Shown: positions 15,263-22,335 of the stretch, in pieces | Layout of the letters: the number at the start of each line of letters is the position of its first letter | How positions within the stretch are numbered: position 1 is the stretch's first letter | From: JANNFX01 sp031380225 | GTDB taxonomy: Bacteria > Pseudomonadota > Alphaproteobacteria > Rhizobiales > Hyphomicrobiaceae | Length of the DNA: 39,202 bases | Assembly: GCA_031380225.1 (NCBI GenBank) | Contig: JANNFX010000076.1 | Span: 1 to 39,202 of the forward strand | Direction: 5' to 3' | Notes under the pieces: model-generated | Told to the model about the DNA's origin: nothing | What the model saw: only the letters and a program-made list of their open reading frames with translations | Database searches by the model: none | Program-made: the position numbers and the translations under genes

Positions 15263-15964
15263 CTATTCACGCGCGAGCGAATAAATCCGCGCGATGCGTT
15301 CGGGGGATGCGCCCATCGCATAGAGCAGCAGGCAACGCTGATTGCGGAGGATGCGGCGCAGATAACCCTCGTTGCGATAGCGGACCGCACTTGTCACGGC
15401 GCGCGCATTCAACATCTGCACGCGCGTGCGACCTAAGCGGCGCACAAAATCGATGTCTTCCATGATCGGCTGCGAAGAATAGCCACCAACGTCATTATAA
15501 AGTGCGCGCGAAATCAGAAGTCCCTGGTCGCCATACGGCAACTTGAGAAACGACGACCGCATCTCAACGCCCGCCTCAACAATCCGCGCCGCGAACCGGC
15601 TGTCATCGAGACGGAACTGGAAGCTCGCGGCCGCATCAGGTCTAACCTCGCGCGCGATCTGGTCGATGTGGTGATCAGCACCACGTTCCCAGCCCGGCTC
15701 CAGTGTGGTGTCCGCATGGAGAAACAAAAGCCACGGCATTTTGGCGGCGGCAGCCCCGGCTTGAAGCTGCAAGCCCCGGCCCGGCGCCGACGTCACAATG
15801 TGGGCGCCTGACTGATCGGCAATCTTGATCGTGCGATCAGTCGAACCGCCGTCTGGAATGATGACCTCGCGCACCAACCCTTCGATGACGGCCGGGATCA
15901 ACGCGGCTAGCGTTTCGGCGAGCGTCCCTTCGGAGTTGAGAGTTGGAATTATGACACTGATCAT
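15263..15964 (-). CDS. Family 2 glycosyltransferase (TIGR04283-like)
   Basis: A GT-A fold glycosyltransferase of about 233 residues. It begins ISVIIPTLNSEGTLAETL and carries EVIIPDGGSTDRT (nucleotide-sugar binding), the metal-binding LLFLHADTTL, LPYGDQGLLISR and PIMEDIDFVRRLGR. The set of motifs and short length fit the small rSAM/selenodomain-associated transferase-2 group (TIGR04283), whose substrate is not known. The ATG at 15964 is preferred because the family starts directly with ISVIIP; an ATG five codons upstream is possible. It is cytoplasmic, with no membrane segment. The neighbouring genes give no pathway. Confidence 0.85.
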   Translation of the reverse strand: MISVIIPTLNSEGTLAETLAALIPAVIEGLVREVIIPDGGSTDRTIKIADQSGAHIVTSAPGRGLQLQAGAAAAKMPWLLFLHADTTLEPGWERGADHHIDQIAREVRPDAAASFQFRLDDSRFAARIVEAGVEMRSSFLKLPYGDQGLLISRALYNDVGGYSSQPIMEDIDFVRRLGRTRVQMLNARAVTSAVRYRNEGYLRRILRNQRCLLLYAMGASPERIARIYSLARE

Positions 15965-16022
15965 GGCTCCCTGTGCCATGCGCGCTGTCGGTCAACAAGG
16001 GTAAGAGTTGAGCAGTGCGCGG

Positions 16023-16487
16023 CTAAATCACCAGCTCCAGCCGCGCGTAGCTCGCTTCCATGCCGGTATCCATGCCGGTGGCCAACATCATCGCGCGCGT
16101 TTCCGCATCGGGCAACGTCATCCGCATTGTCATCAATGTGCCGGTGCCGTCCGGAGCAAAGGATGTCACGACGTGATTATCGGGTGTCGGATCAGGCAAA
16201 TGCATGCGCTCGACATGCACGATGCGGCTATAGGGCACGAGTTCGATAAACTCGCCGGTCAGATAAAAACCAGCACCTTGCCCATCGCTCCACTCGTAGC
16301 GGATTTTTCCGCCCGGCCGCGCGCCGTTGATGCACATCGGCATCGTCCAACCATCGGGTCCCAGCATCCATTTTTGAATAAGCGCTGGCTCGATGTGCGC
16401 GCGATAGACGGCTTCAGGCTGAGCCTTGAAGCGCCGGGTGAAGACGACATGCGTGTCACCTTCGGTCGTAAGCAAGAGTTTACTCAT
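16023..16487 (-). CDS. SRPBCC (AHSA1/START-like) domain protein
   Basis: A 154-residue Bet v1/START-fold protein of the activator-of-Hsp90-ATPase-like (AHSA1) type, with HVVFTRRFKAQPEAVYRAHIEPALIQKWMLGPDGWTMP at the start and a final helix from about residue 125. This fold makes a hydrophobic ligand pocket; no ligand is known. The ATG at 16487 overlaps the stop of the upstream arsR-type gene (ATGA), which decides the start over an in-frame ATG at 16583 inside that gene. ArsR-AHSA1 pairs are common in bacteria and form one unit. Confidence 0.88.
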   Translation of the reverse strand: MSKLLLTTEGDTHVVFTRRFKAQPEAVYRAHIEPALIQKWMLGPDGWTMPMCINGARPGGKIRYEWSDGQGAGFYLTGEFIELVPYSRIVHVERMHLPDPTPDNHVVTSFAPDGTGTLMTMRMTLPDAETRAMMLATGMDTGMEASYARLELVI

Positions 16488-16822
16488 GGCGCGTCCTTTC
16501 GTTTGCCGGAAGGTTTGGTTGCTAGAACCTGATCGAGCTGGTCGTAGTTTTTCGACAGCGCTTCGCGCAGAATGGCGAGCCATTGGTCGATTTCAGCAAT
16601 CGCGTTCGGCGCCAAGCGGCACGGGCGTTTACTGCCGTCGATGCGGCGCGCAATGAGCCCTGCGCCTTCGAGCACCTTGAGGTGACGTGAGACAGCAGGC
16701 TGGGTCATTTCAAACGGCTGGGCCAATTCCATCACGGTTGCTTCGCCAAGCGCGAGGCGGGCCAGGATCGCGCGCCGTGTTGGGTCGGCCAAAGCTGAAA
16801 AGGTGTGGTCGAGGCTTATCAT
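16484..16822 (-). CDS. ArsR-type winged-helix repressor
   Basis: The 112-residue protein is nearly all winged helix: FSALADPTRRAILARLALGEATVMELAQPFEMTQPAVSRHLKVLEGAGLI. It lacks the CVC metal site of ArsR/SmtB, so it is probably a non-metal-sensing member. It is translationally coupled to the SRPBCC gene and preceded by an AT-rich double palindrome (16824-16857) that is a good candidate for its operator, implying autoregulation. The partner's ligand pocket may supply or remove an inducer; that is inference. Confidence 0.9.
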   Translation of the reverse strand: MISLDHTFSALADPTRRAILARLALGEATVMELAQPFEMTQPAVSRHLKVLEGAGLIARRIDGSKRPCRLAPNAIAEIDQWLAILREALSKNYDQLDQVLATKPSGKRKDAP

Positions 16823-16823
16823 A

Positions 16824-16857
16824 TTAGATACTCACTATATAACTAATATATTATATA
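16824..16857. promoter_or_regulatory. AT-rich palindromic operator/promoter of the ArsR gene
   Basis: TATATAA (16836-16842) and TTATATA (16851-16857) form a perfect inverted repeat with an 8-base spacer. TTAG...CTAA arms also enclose 16824-16846. The island is almost free of G and C in a GC-rich window and lies immediately before the repressor start codon. Confidence 0.6.
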
Positions 16858-16979
16858 ACAAATACGGCAAGTCGAGTGAATGATACAATTCTTGCCGACT
16901 TTTTTACATATGTTCTTGATTAGTTCTCACGCTTGAGCTAGGGTCAGTCGTAGAGAAAACATTGTCGGAAACCAGCGAT

Positions 16980-18104
16980 ATGGACATAGCAACTACGGTT
17001 GCCAGTGACGGCGAAGCTGTGCATTTCGACCCGCCCAAAATCGGTGAGAACCGGTGCCGCGGCAGGGGCGCGTTATCGAATGCGACCAGCCGCTTCGACC
17101 GCGAAGTGCGGGCAGAGTTTGACGACGGGTGGGAAGGTCTCGGAACACTCGACGCCTTCAAGACCGAAGTTAAAGACGACGCCACCCGCACCATCATCAC
17201 CCGCAACGACAGCCCCGATATTTCCTTCGACCGCTCGATCAATCCCTACCGCGGCTGTGAACATGGCTGCATCTATTGCTACGCGCGCCCGACGCACAGT
17301 TTTCTCGGCCACTCGGCCGGCATCGACTTTGAAACCAAGCTTTATGCCAAACCGGACGCTGCGAAGGTGTTGGAGCGCGAGCTTTCGAACCCGCGCTATG
17401 AGGCCAAGACGATGGCGCTCGGCACCAATACCGATCCCTATCAACCGATCGAGCGCGAGAGGCGCATCACACGTAGCATCTTGGACGTTCTCGAACGGAC
17501 CGGTCATCCGGTTGGCATTGTCACGAAGTCAGCGCTGGTGGTGCGTGATATCGATATCTTATCGCGCATGGCTGCGCGCGGTCTCGCAAAAGTTGCGCTG
17601 TCGATCACGACCCTCGACCGCCGCCTAGCCCGCGCGATGGAGCCTCGCGCTGCGACGCCGGCAAAGCGGCTCGAAGCCGTGCAGCAGTTGAGCTCGGCTG
17701 GCATTCCAACCGCTGTCATGGTCGCGCCAGTGATCCCGTCGCTCACAGACCATGAAATTGAGAGCATCCTTGAAGCCGCGCATAAAGCCGGTGCGCGCGA
17801 AGCGGGCTATATCCTATTGCGGTTGCCACTCGAAGTCAGGCCGCTATTTCACGAATGGCTGGCTGCCGAATGTCCCGATCGTGCCGCCCGCGTCATCCAT
17901 TTGATGCAATCGATGCACGCCGGCCAAGAGTACCGCGCTGAATTTGGGCTCCGCCAAAAAGGATCGGGGCCATACGCGAGCCAGATCGCGGTGCGCTTTC
18001 GCTTGGCCCTGAAGCGCTACGTTTTGAATGAGCGCCGCCAAATTTTGCGCACCGATCTGTTTCGCCATCCGGTCCCAGCGGGCGGACAATTGTCGATGTT
18101 TTAG
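16980..18104 (+). CDS. PA0069-type radical SAM protein (SplB-like)
   Basis: A radical SAM enzyme of about 374 residues with the cluster motif CEHGCIYCYA (Cys93, Cys97, Cys100) that binds the [4Fe-4S] cluster and S-adenosylmethionine. The surrounding phrases INPYRGCEHGC, TNTDPYQPIE and SALVVRDIDILSRMA identify the PA0069 family, distantly related to spore photoproduct lyase. Its reaction is unknown; a DNA-repair or modification role is sometimes suggested by homology only. The ATG at 16980 is taken; a TTG at 16962 is possible. It is divergent from the ArsR gene. Confidence 0.9.
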   Translation: MDIATTVASDGEAVHFDPPKIGENRCRGRGALSNATSRFDREVRAEFDDGWEGLGTLDAFKTEVKDDATRTIITRNDSPDISFDRSINPYRGCEHGCIYCYARPTHSFLGHSAGIDFETKLYAKPDAAKVLERELSNPRYEAKTMALGTNTDPYQPIERERRITRSILDVLERTGHPVGIVTKSALVVRDIDILSRMAARGLAKVALSITTLDRRLARAMEPRAATPAKRLEAVQQLSSAGIPTAVMVAPVIPSLTDHEIESILEAAHKAGAREAGYILLRLPLEVRPLFHEWLAAECPDRAARVIHLMQSMHAGQEYRAEFGLRQKGSGPYASQIAVRFRLALKRYVLNERRQILRTDLFRHPVPAGGQLSMF

Positions 18105-18302
18105 TAACGCTTTTTTTCACCCGGCAGGACGCGGGCATCATCCCTAACGATTTATTGATCAAAAAGAACAGCAAATCTGAAAACGGTTGCTTGGCCGCAG
18201 CTTAGCCTTTTGGCCGGAAACGAAACCGTAAAACTCGTCTGATACGGTCCGACCCAAGATTTGCGTGCCCCCGTGTCAAGCGGCCGGGCTCAAAGCTAAC
18301 GC

Positions 18303-18321
18303 ATGCACCAAGATGGTGCAT
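18303..18321 (+). promoter_or_regulatory. Perfect inverted repeat upstream of the RTX gene
   Basis: ATGCACC and GGTGCAT are separated by AAGAT, about 34 bp before the likely start codon at 18355. It could be an operator or a leader hairpin covering the ribosome site. Confidence 0.45.
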
Positions 18322-18354
18322 TCGGTAACACTCAAACACGGATGCGTAACCAGG

Positions 18355-19743
18355 ATGCCCCTCAACCTGACCGGTTTCAACGTGATCAAAGGCACATCGC
18401 TCGCCGATGTTCTAAATGGCACCACCGGCAATGACGCCATTTATGGCGAAGACGGCAACGACAAGGTTCGCAGCGGCACTGGCCGCGACTACATCCTCGG
18501 CGGGCTCGGCAACGACTGGATCAACGGCGAAGCCGGCAGCGATTGGATATACGGCGGCGACGGTAGCGATACTCTGACCGGCGACCAAGGTAGCGATGTC
18601 ATCGACGGCGAAGGCGGCAACGACGGCATGTTCGGCGGTGGCGATGACGACACCTTGTCGGGCGGCACAGGCAACGATGTCATGTTTGGCGACGGCAATG
18701 CCGACACAATGGATGGCGGCACCGGCAACGACCAACTCGATGGCGGCACAGGCGCGGACACGATCTCCGGCGGCACCGGCACCGACACGCTTTTGGGCCG
18801 TGCCGGTAACGACACGATGGACGGCGGCGACGGGAGCGATACGCTGTTTGGCGGCGACGGCACCGACGTTCTCGATGGTGGCACAGGCGCCGATACCATG
18901 ACCGGCGGCACCGGCAACGACATATTCCGTGTCGACACCGCGGGCGATCTCGTATCGGACGGCAGCGGCGAAGGCACCGATCTGGTCCAGTCGCTAATTA
19001 CGTATGTTTTAACCGCCAACGTTGAAAACCTGACCCTCATCGGCACGGATGCTATTAACGGCACCGGCAATGAACTGAACAATAAAATCATTGGCAATTC
19101 CGCAGCCAACATCCTCGAGGGTCTGAAGGGCAACGACCGGATCAATGCCGGCCTCGGCGCCGACACCGTTTATGGCGGCGAAGGCAACGACATTGTCTAC
19201 GGCGAAGATGGCGCCGATACGATTTACGGCGGTGACGGCAAAGACAATATCAACGGTGGCGCGCACTCCGATACGCTGTACGGCGGCACCGGCAACGACG
19301 GCCTGTGGGGCGGGGGCGCGATAGACACGCTGTTCGGCGAAGACGGAAATGATCGCATTTTTGGTGACTGGAACAACGACCACATCTGGGGCGGCAAGGG
19401 CGACGACGTTATGTACGGTGGTCAGTTGATCAACGGCTGGTCGGTTGGCAATGACACGTTCCATTGGCAACGCACCGATATTGTGGATGGTGCTGGCAGC
19501 CGCGTTGGCTACGACACGATTGTTGACTTCGAGCTTGGAGACCGGCTCGATTTCACGCCGATTTTCACCAACGCATCGAGCATTGCACTGTCGAGCTTGA
19601 TCAAAGTGACCGACACGGCAAACGGGACTGTGATCTCGCTTGCCATCGGGCCAACCAACAATTTTGTGGATACCGTAAATCTCAGAGGCGTACACGGAGT
19701 AGACTTGCAATACCTCAGTGATCACGGTGCTCTGATCGTTTGA
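18355..19743 (+). CDS. RTX-type calcium-binding repeat protein
   Basis: About 462 residues, nearly all glycine/aspartate-rich nonapeptide repeats (GGxGxDxUx), in two blocks: roughly residues 20-195 and 265-365, split by a DLVQSLITYVLTANVENLTL segment of the type found between RTX blocks. The C-terminus (YDTIVDFELGDRLDFTPI) resembles the serralysin C-terminal domain. Such repeats fold as a Ca2+-loaded parallel beta-roll outside the cell, after type I secretion with no N-terminal signal peptide. No catalytic domain is visible and no HlyB/HlyD/TolC genes are nearby. The ATG at 18355 is preferred; the frame is open to a GTG at 18265, but those residues are unlike the repeats and no good ribosome site marks either. 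Confidence 0.88.
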   Translation: MPLNLTGFNVIKGTSLADVLNGTTGNDAIYGEDGNDKVRSGTGRDYILGGLGNDWINGEAGSDWIYGGDGSDTLTGDQGSDVIDGEGGNDGMFGGGDDDTLSGGTGNDVMFGDGNADTMDGGTGNDQLDGGTGADTISGGTGTDTLLGRAGNDTMDGGDGSDTLFGGDGTDVLDGGTGADTMTGGTGNDIFRVDTAGDLVSDGSGEGTDLVQSLITYVLTANVENLTLIGTDAINGTGNELNNKIIGNSAANILEGLKGNDRINAGLGADTVYGGEGNDIVYGEDGADTIYGGDGKDNINGGAHSDTLYGGTGNDGLWGGGAIDTLFGEDGNDRIFGDWNNDHIWGGKGDDVMYGGQLINGWSVGNDTFHWQRTDIVDGAGSRVGYDTIVDFELGDRLDFTPIFTNASSIALSSLIKVTDTANGTVISLAIGPTNNFVDTVNLRGVHGVDLQYLSDHGALIV

Positions 19744-19757
19744 AATTATCAAAAATC

Positions 19758-19797
19758 GCCTGTGGATATGCACAATCTTTCCACAGGCTTATTCACC
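19758..19797. other. Hairpin with several DnaA-box-like 9-mers
   Basis: GCCTGTGG/CCACAGGC form an inverted repeat 15 bp after the RTX stop. The stretch includes TGTGGATAT (reverse of ATATCCACA), ATATGCACA, CTTTCCACA and TTATTCACC, each one or two bases from the DnaA consensus TTATNCACA. It may be only a terminator stem for the RTX gene. Confidence 0.35.
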
Positions 19798-19858
19798 TGT
19801 TTTAGGCAAACGGCGGCGCGAGAACAGCAAACACTCGTCGCCTGCCCAACATATTCGG

Positions 19859-20158
19859 GCCGAACTCCATGCCAAGCGCGTCGAAGTCAGTAGCCAGGGC
19901 ACTATTAAAGGCACAGTCACAGCCGACACCATCGTCGTGTATGGCCGAGTGCACGGTTCACTGATGGCCAACAAAATTATGATAATGGCTGGTGCCAATG
20001 TCGACGGCGATGTCACGTGCCGCATTCTAACAGTGGAAGAAGGAGCCTTGTTTGAGGGCCGTTCGCACCGCGTCGCCAACTCAGACCATATCACGCCCCA
20101 ACTTGAGCGGCCCGCGAAGACTGCGGCACCAGCTCGCGGGCAGGCCGCTGTTGCGTAA
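19859..20158 (+). pseudogene. Bactofilin remnant (5'-truncated)
   Basis: In the frame ending at 20158, residues AELHAKRVEVSSQGTIKG, TVTADTIVVYGRVHGSL, ANVDGDVTCRILTVEEGALFEG have the repeating Gly-Xxx-Val turns of the right-handed beta-helix of bactofilins, polymer-forming cytoskeletal proteins. The tail is Ala/Pro-rich and ends at a stop. No normal start is found: the frame is open back to 19742 without ATG or TTG, and the first GTG (19937) would cut the beta-helix in half. A bactofilin normally has another 40 or so residues before this point. I read it as a decayed or 5'-truncated gene; a CTG start at 19760 is a weak alternative. Confidence 0.65.
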
Positions 20159-20268
20159 CTCCGTCCCGGCGAGCGCGCCATCTATGAGGCTGAACGGGAC
20201 GCCGCTTTGAACTAAGGCGGACTTGAAAATTGGCGCGGCCCCCCCGCCACGTATAAACATTACAATTC

Positions 20269-20311
20269 AGCCGCCGCGCAGTTGTTTTCAGCCACCCGGC
20301 GGCTTTTTTTT
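20269..20311 (+). terminator. Rho-independent terminator
   Basis: AGCCGCCG (20269-20276) pairs with CGGCGGCT (20297-20304) and is followed by an unbroken T run to 20311. It lies 110 bp after the bactofilin remnant, which suggests that the remnant was, or still is, part of a transcription unit. Confidence 0.75.
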
Positions 20312-20414
20312 CACCCTTCGAGCCCGGTCTCGACAAGTCCAACTGATCGGCCTAAAATTGGTCTGGCCTTGACATGCGGGGGCGTCTCCTTTTTTTTCAC
20401 TGGATAGGACGGAT

Positions 20415-21842
20415 ATGGCCGCGGCAAGCACACTGCACTCGGCGCCGGACGCGCGGCTCAATGGAACTGTGTCAACGAGCGCGCAACCGGCTGCGGACAG
20501 CGAAGACCTCAGGGAAAAAAATATCCCAGTCACGGTCAGCGCATTGATCGACCGCATGACACCCGCCGACGCATGGTCGCCTGGGGAAGCGGCTGCCGCG
20601 CGCCGGTTCTTTCATTATTTGCAACACTGGCGCCGGCAAAGGTCAACTGCCGATGTCGCAGCGCTCAGTGAAGCCTATGAACCGTTCAGCCCGGACAGCG
20701 ATTTGCTGATCACACGCGACTATTCGCCCGCTGAACGCCAAGTGCTGCAACGGCGGGTTGTCGACCATGTCGAAACGCTGTTGACGCGGGCAAATTATGT
20801 CCGCATCGATCCCAAGGATATGGCTGTCATCTTAACCAAAGAATCGCACTACGGGCTTGACCTCATTGTCGATTTCAGTGCCTTCGAAGAATGCCTGATC
20901 TATTACCGCGGCAAATGCATGGAGCGGCAGTCGCGGCGCAATTTTCGCAAATTCTACCGCAAGGAGGAATTTGATCTACCGATTTATCAGCGGCTGTTTC
21001 TGCTGTTTAAACTCAAACCGTTCGATGTTCGCGTCACTCAAATTATGGCTGACAAAAACATGTCGAGGCCCGAGGCCGAACGTTACGTCAAGAAACTGCG
21101 CGCGTCGTTGCCGGGCAACGTCAGCGACAAGAACATTTATATGAAGCTGTTCAAGAACATCCCGCAGACCGACATTGAGATGGTATTTCCAACCACTCAG
21201 GTCCGTTTTCGCATGTTTGACAAAGTCAAACTGGGCGTCACGAGCGGCGGCGCAATGGGCGCCGGTGTGTTCGGGACGGCGGGTAAGATCGCGGCCGGTG
21301 GTCTAGCAGCAACTAACCCCATCGCCTTGGCTGGGGCGGTTGTAACACTCGGCGGCGTCGCCTTCCGGCAGACCATGAATTTCGTCAACCAGAAAAACCG
21401 GTACATGGTTGTGATGGCGCAAAACCTTTACTTCCATGCCATGGCTGACAACCGTGGCGCAGCCTTAAAACTCGCCGACCGCGCCGCCGAACAGGAAGTG
21501 AAAGAGGATATTTTACTTTACAGCGTACTTGCGAAAGCCACTGCAAATCGCACTGATTTGCCAGAGATTGATGCGGCGATCGAAAATTATCTCGCGCAGG
21601 CTTTTGGTGTAACCGTCAATTTTGATCTCGATGATGCCCTTTGGCGTCTCATGTGCGACGGACTGGTCAAGGAGTTGCCGGACGGTTCCCTGATTGCATT
21701 GCCGCCTCGCGACGCTGCTGCACATGTCGATAAAAAATGGGACTTGTTCTTAGATGAACTATCCGGCTCCACTGGCCACAGCGAGGGGCATGAGGTCGAC
21801 AGTCCAACCACACCACCCCCTGAATCTGCGCCGTTACTGTAA
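20415..21842 (+). CDS. DUF3754 (TMEM143-like) membrane protein
   Basis: A 475-residue protein of the DUF3754 family, which includes mitochondrial TMEM143 of animals; function is unknown. Typical phrases are YEPFSPDSDLLITRDY, DFSAFEECLIYYRGK, NFRKFYRKEEFDLPIYQRLFLLFKL, YMKLFKNIPQTDIEMVFP and NRYMVVMAQNLYFHAMADNRGAALKLADRAAEQE. Two hydrophobic Gly/Ala-rich segments (residues about 275-297 and 298-318) form a membrane hairpin. The C-terminal 100 residues look like a winged-helix-like, charged domain. A purine-rich GGATAGGACGG precedes the ATG. It lies alone on its strand between the terminator at 20311 and repeat copy B. Confidence 0.85.
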   Translation: MAAASTLHSAPDARLNGTVSTSAQPAADSEDLREKNIPVTVSALIDRMTPADAWSPGEAAAARRFFHYLQHWRRQRSTADVAALSEAYEPFSPDSDLLITRDYSPAERQVLQRRVVDHVETLLTRANYVRIDPKDMAVILTKESHYGLDLIVDFSAFEECLIYYRGKCMERQSRRNFRKFYRKEEFDLPIYQRLFLLFKLKPFDVRVTQIMADKNMSRPEAERYVKKLRASLPGNVSDKNIYMKLFKNIPQTDIEMVFPTTQVRFRMFDKVKLGVTSGGAMGAGVFGTAGKIAAGGLAATNPIALAGAVVTLGGVAFRQTMNFVNQKNRYMVVMAQNLYFHAMADNRGAALKLADRAAEQEVKEDILLYSVLAKATANRTDLPEIDAAIENYLAQAFGVTVNFDLDDALWRLMCDGLVKELPDGSLIALPPRDAAAHVDKKWDLFLDELSGSTGHSEGHEVDSPTTPPPESAPLL

Positions 21843-21881
21843 CGCCTTCAAAATGCCGAGGCCCATAGGCCGGAAAAAACC

Positions 21882-22071
21882 TGGTTCCCGGCCACCGCAG
21901 CGCGCAACTCGAAACTGGAAATGTCTGACGAGACGCGGTGAGCCGGGATCTTTACCGTTCAAAAATTGGGTGAGATCTTTGGACTGCGTTGAATTGTAAA
22001 GATCCCTGATAGCCGCGACTTTGTCAGTCCCGCTGCACTTGAAATTTCCGACGCGCGGCTTCCGGGAACCA
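21882..22071 (+). repeat. About 190-bp nested palindromic repeat, copy B
   Basis: This is the inverted partner of 14862-15055. It has outer arms GGTTCCCGG and CCGGGAACC and a perfect inner pair GGATCTTTAC (21946-21955) and GTAAAGATCC (21996-22005). A central GAGATCTTTGGACTGCG is identical in both copies. It begins about 40 bp after the DUF3754 stop. The inner arms are perfect here but mutated in copy A, so copy B looks closer to the ancestral form. Confidence 0.82.
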
Positions 22072-22097
22072 ATGGATGGTCTGCTGAGACGTGGGTA

Positions 22098-22176
22098 ATC
22101 CGACCTAAGTGACTGCGCAATCAGATTTGTAGATGCGTCAGGGTTTCAAAGAAAAGCGCTCTGATTTAGGTCGGAT
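22098..22176. repeat. Inverted REP-head pair inside repeat copy B
   Basis: ATCCGACCTAA (22098-22108) and TTAGGTCGGAT (22166-22176) are a perfect 11-bp inverted repeat; the inner flanks AATCAGA and TCTGATT also pair. Copy A lacks this 90-bp block between the same flanking sequences, which points to insertion in B or deletion in A. Confidence 0.65.
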
Positions 22177-22198
22177 AGAACGGAGCGAGATCCGGCAG
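22166..22198 (+). repeat. REP-like unit 4
   Basis: It reads TTAGGTCGGATAGAACGG and ends AGCGAGATCCGGCA, matching units 1 and 2 over its length; the foot is TTAG rather than GTAG. It overlaps the right arm of the inverted pair at 22098-22176. Confidence 0.6.
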
Positions 22199-22216
22199 CA
22201 GTGACCGCCCAAGTCA

Positions 22217-22334
22217 CCCCACCTCGGAACGCCAAGGATCACTTATTCCCGCCAGTCTCTGTTGCTTCAACGCCTGAACTGGAAGGCGGGTCGAAGTGAT
22301 GGCGTTCTGTCCTCCCACTTAGAGGGGGAGGTGG
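22217..22334 (-). repeat. Long imperfect stem at the 3' end of dnaJ
   Basis: CCACCTC, GAACGCCA, TCACTT and CCCGCC on the left pair in order with GGCGGG, AAGTGA, TGGCGTTC and GAGGTGG on the right. A smaller CCTCCC/GGGAGG hairpin nests near the right end. It abuts the dnaJ stop (22336) and could end dnaJ transcription or be another palindromic repeat. Confidence 0.6.
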
Positions 22335-22335
22335 T

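Noticed and set aside
18412..19166. Long antisense frames opposite the RTX gene, rich in Val/Ala or Pro/Ser.
   Set aside because: They are by-products of the repetitive glycine/aspartate codons on the sense strand.
19789..20181. Minus-strand 130-residue frame opposite the bactofilin remnant.
   Set aside because: The plus strand shows bactofilin periodicity, so this is an antisense shadow; it has no ribosome site or recognisable domain.
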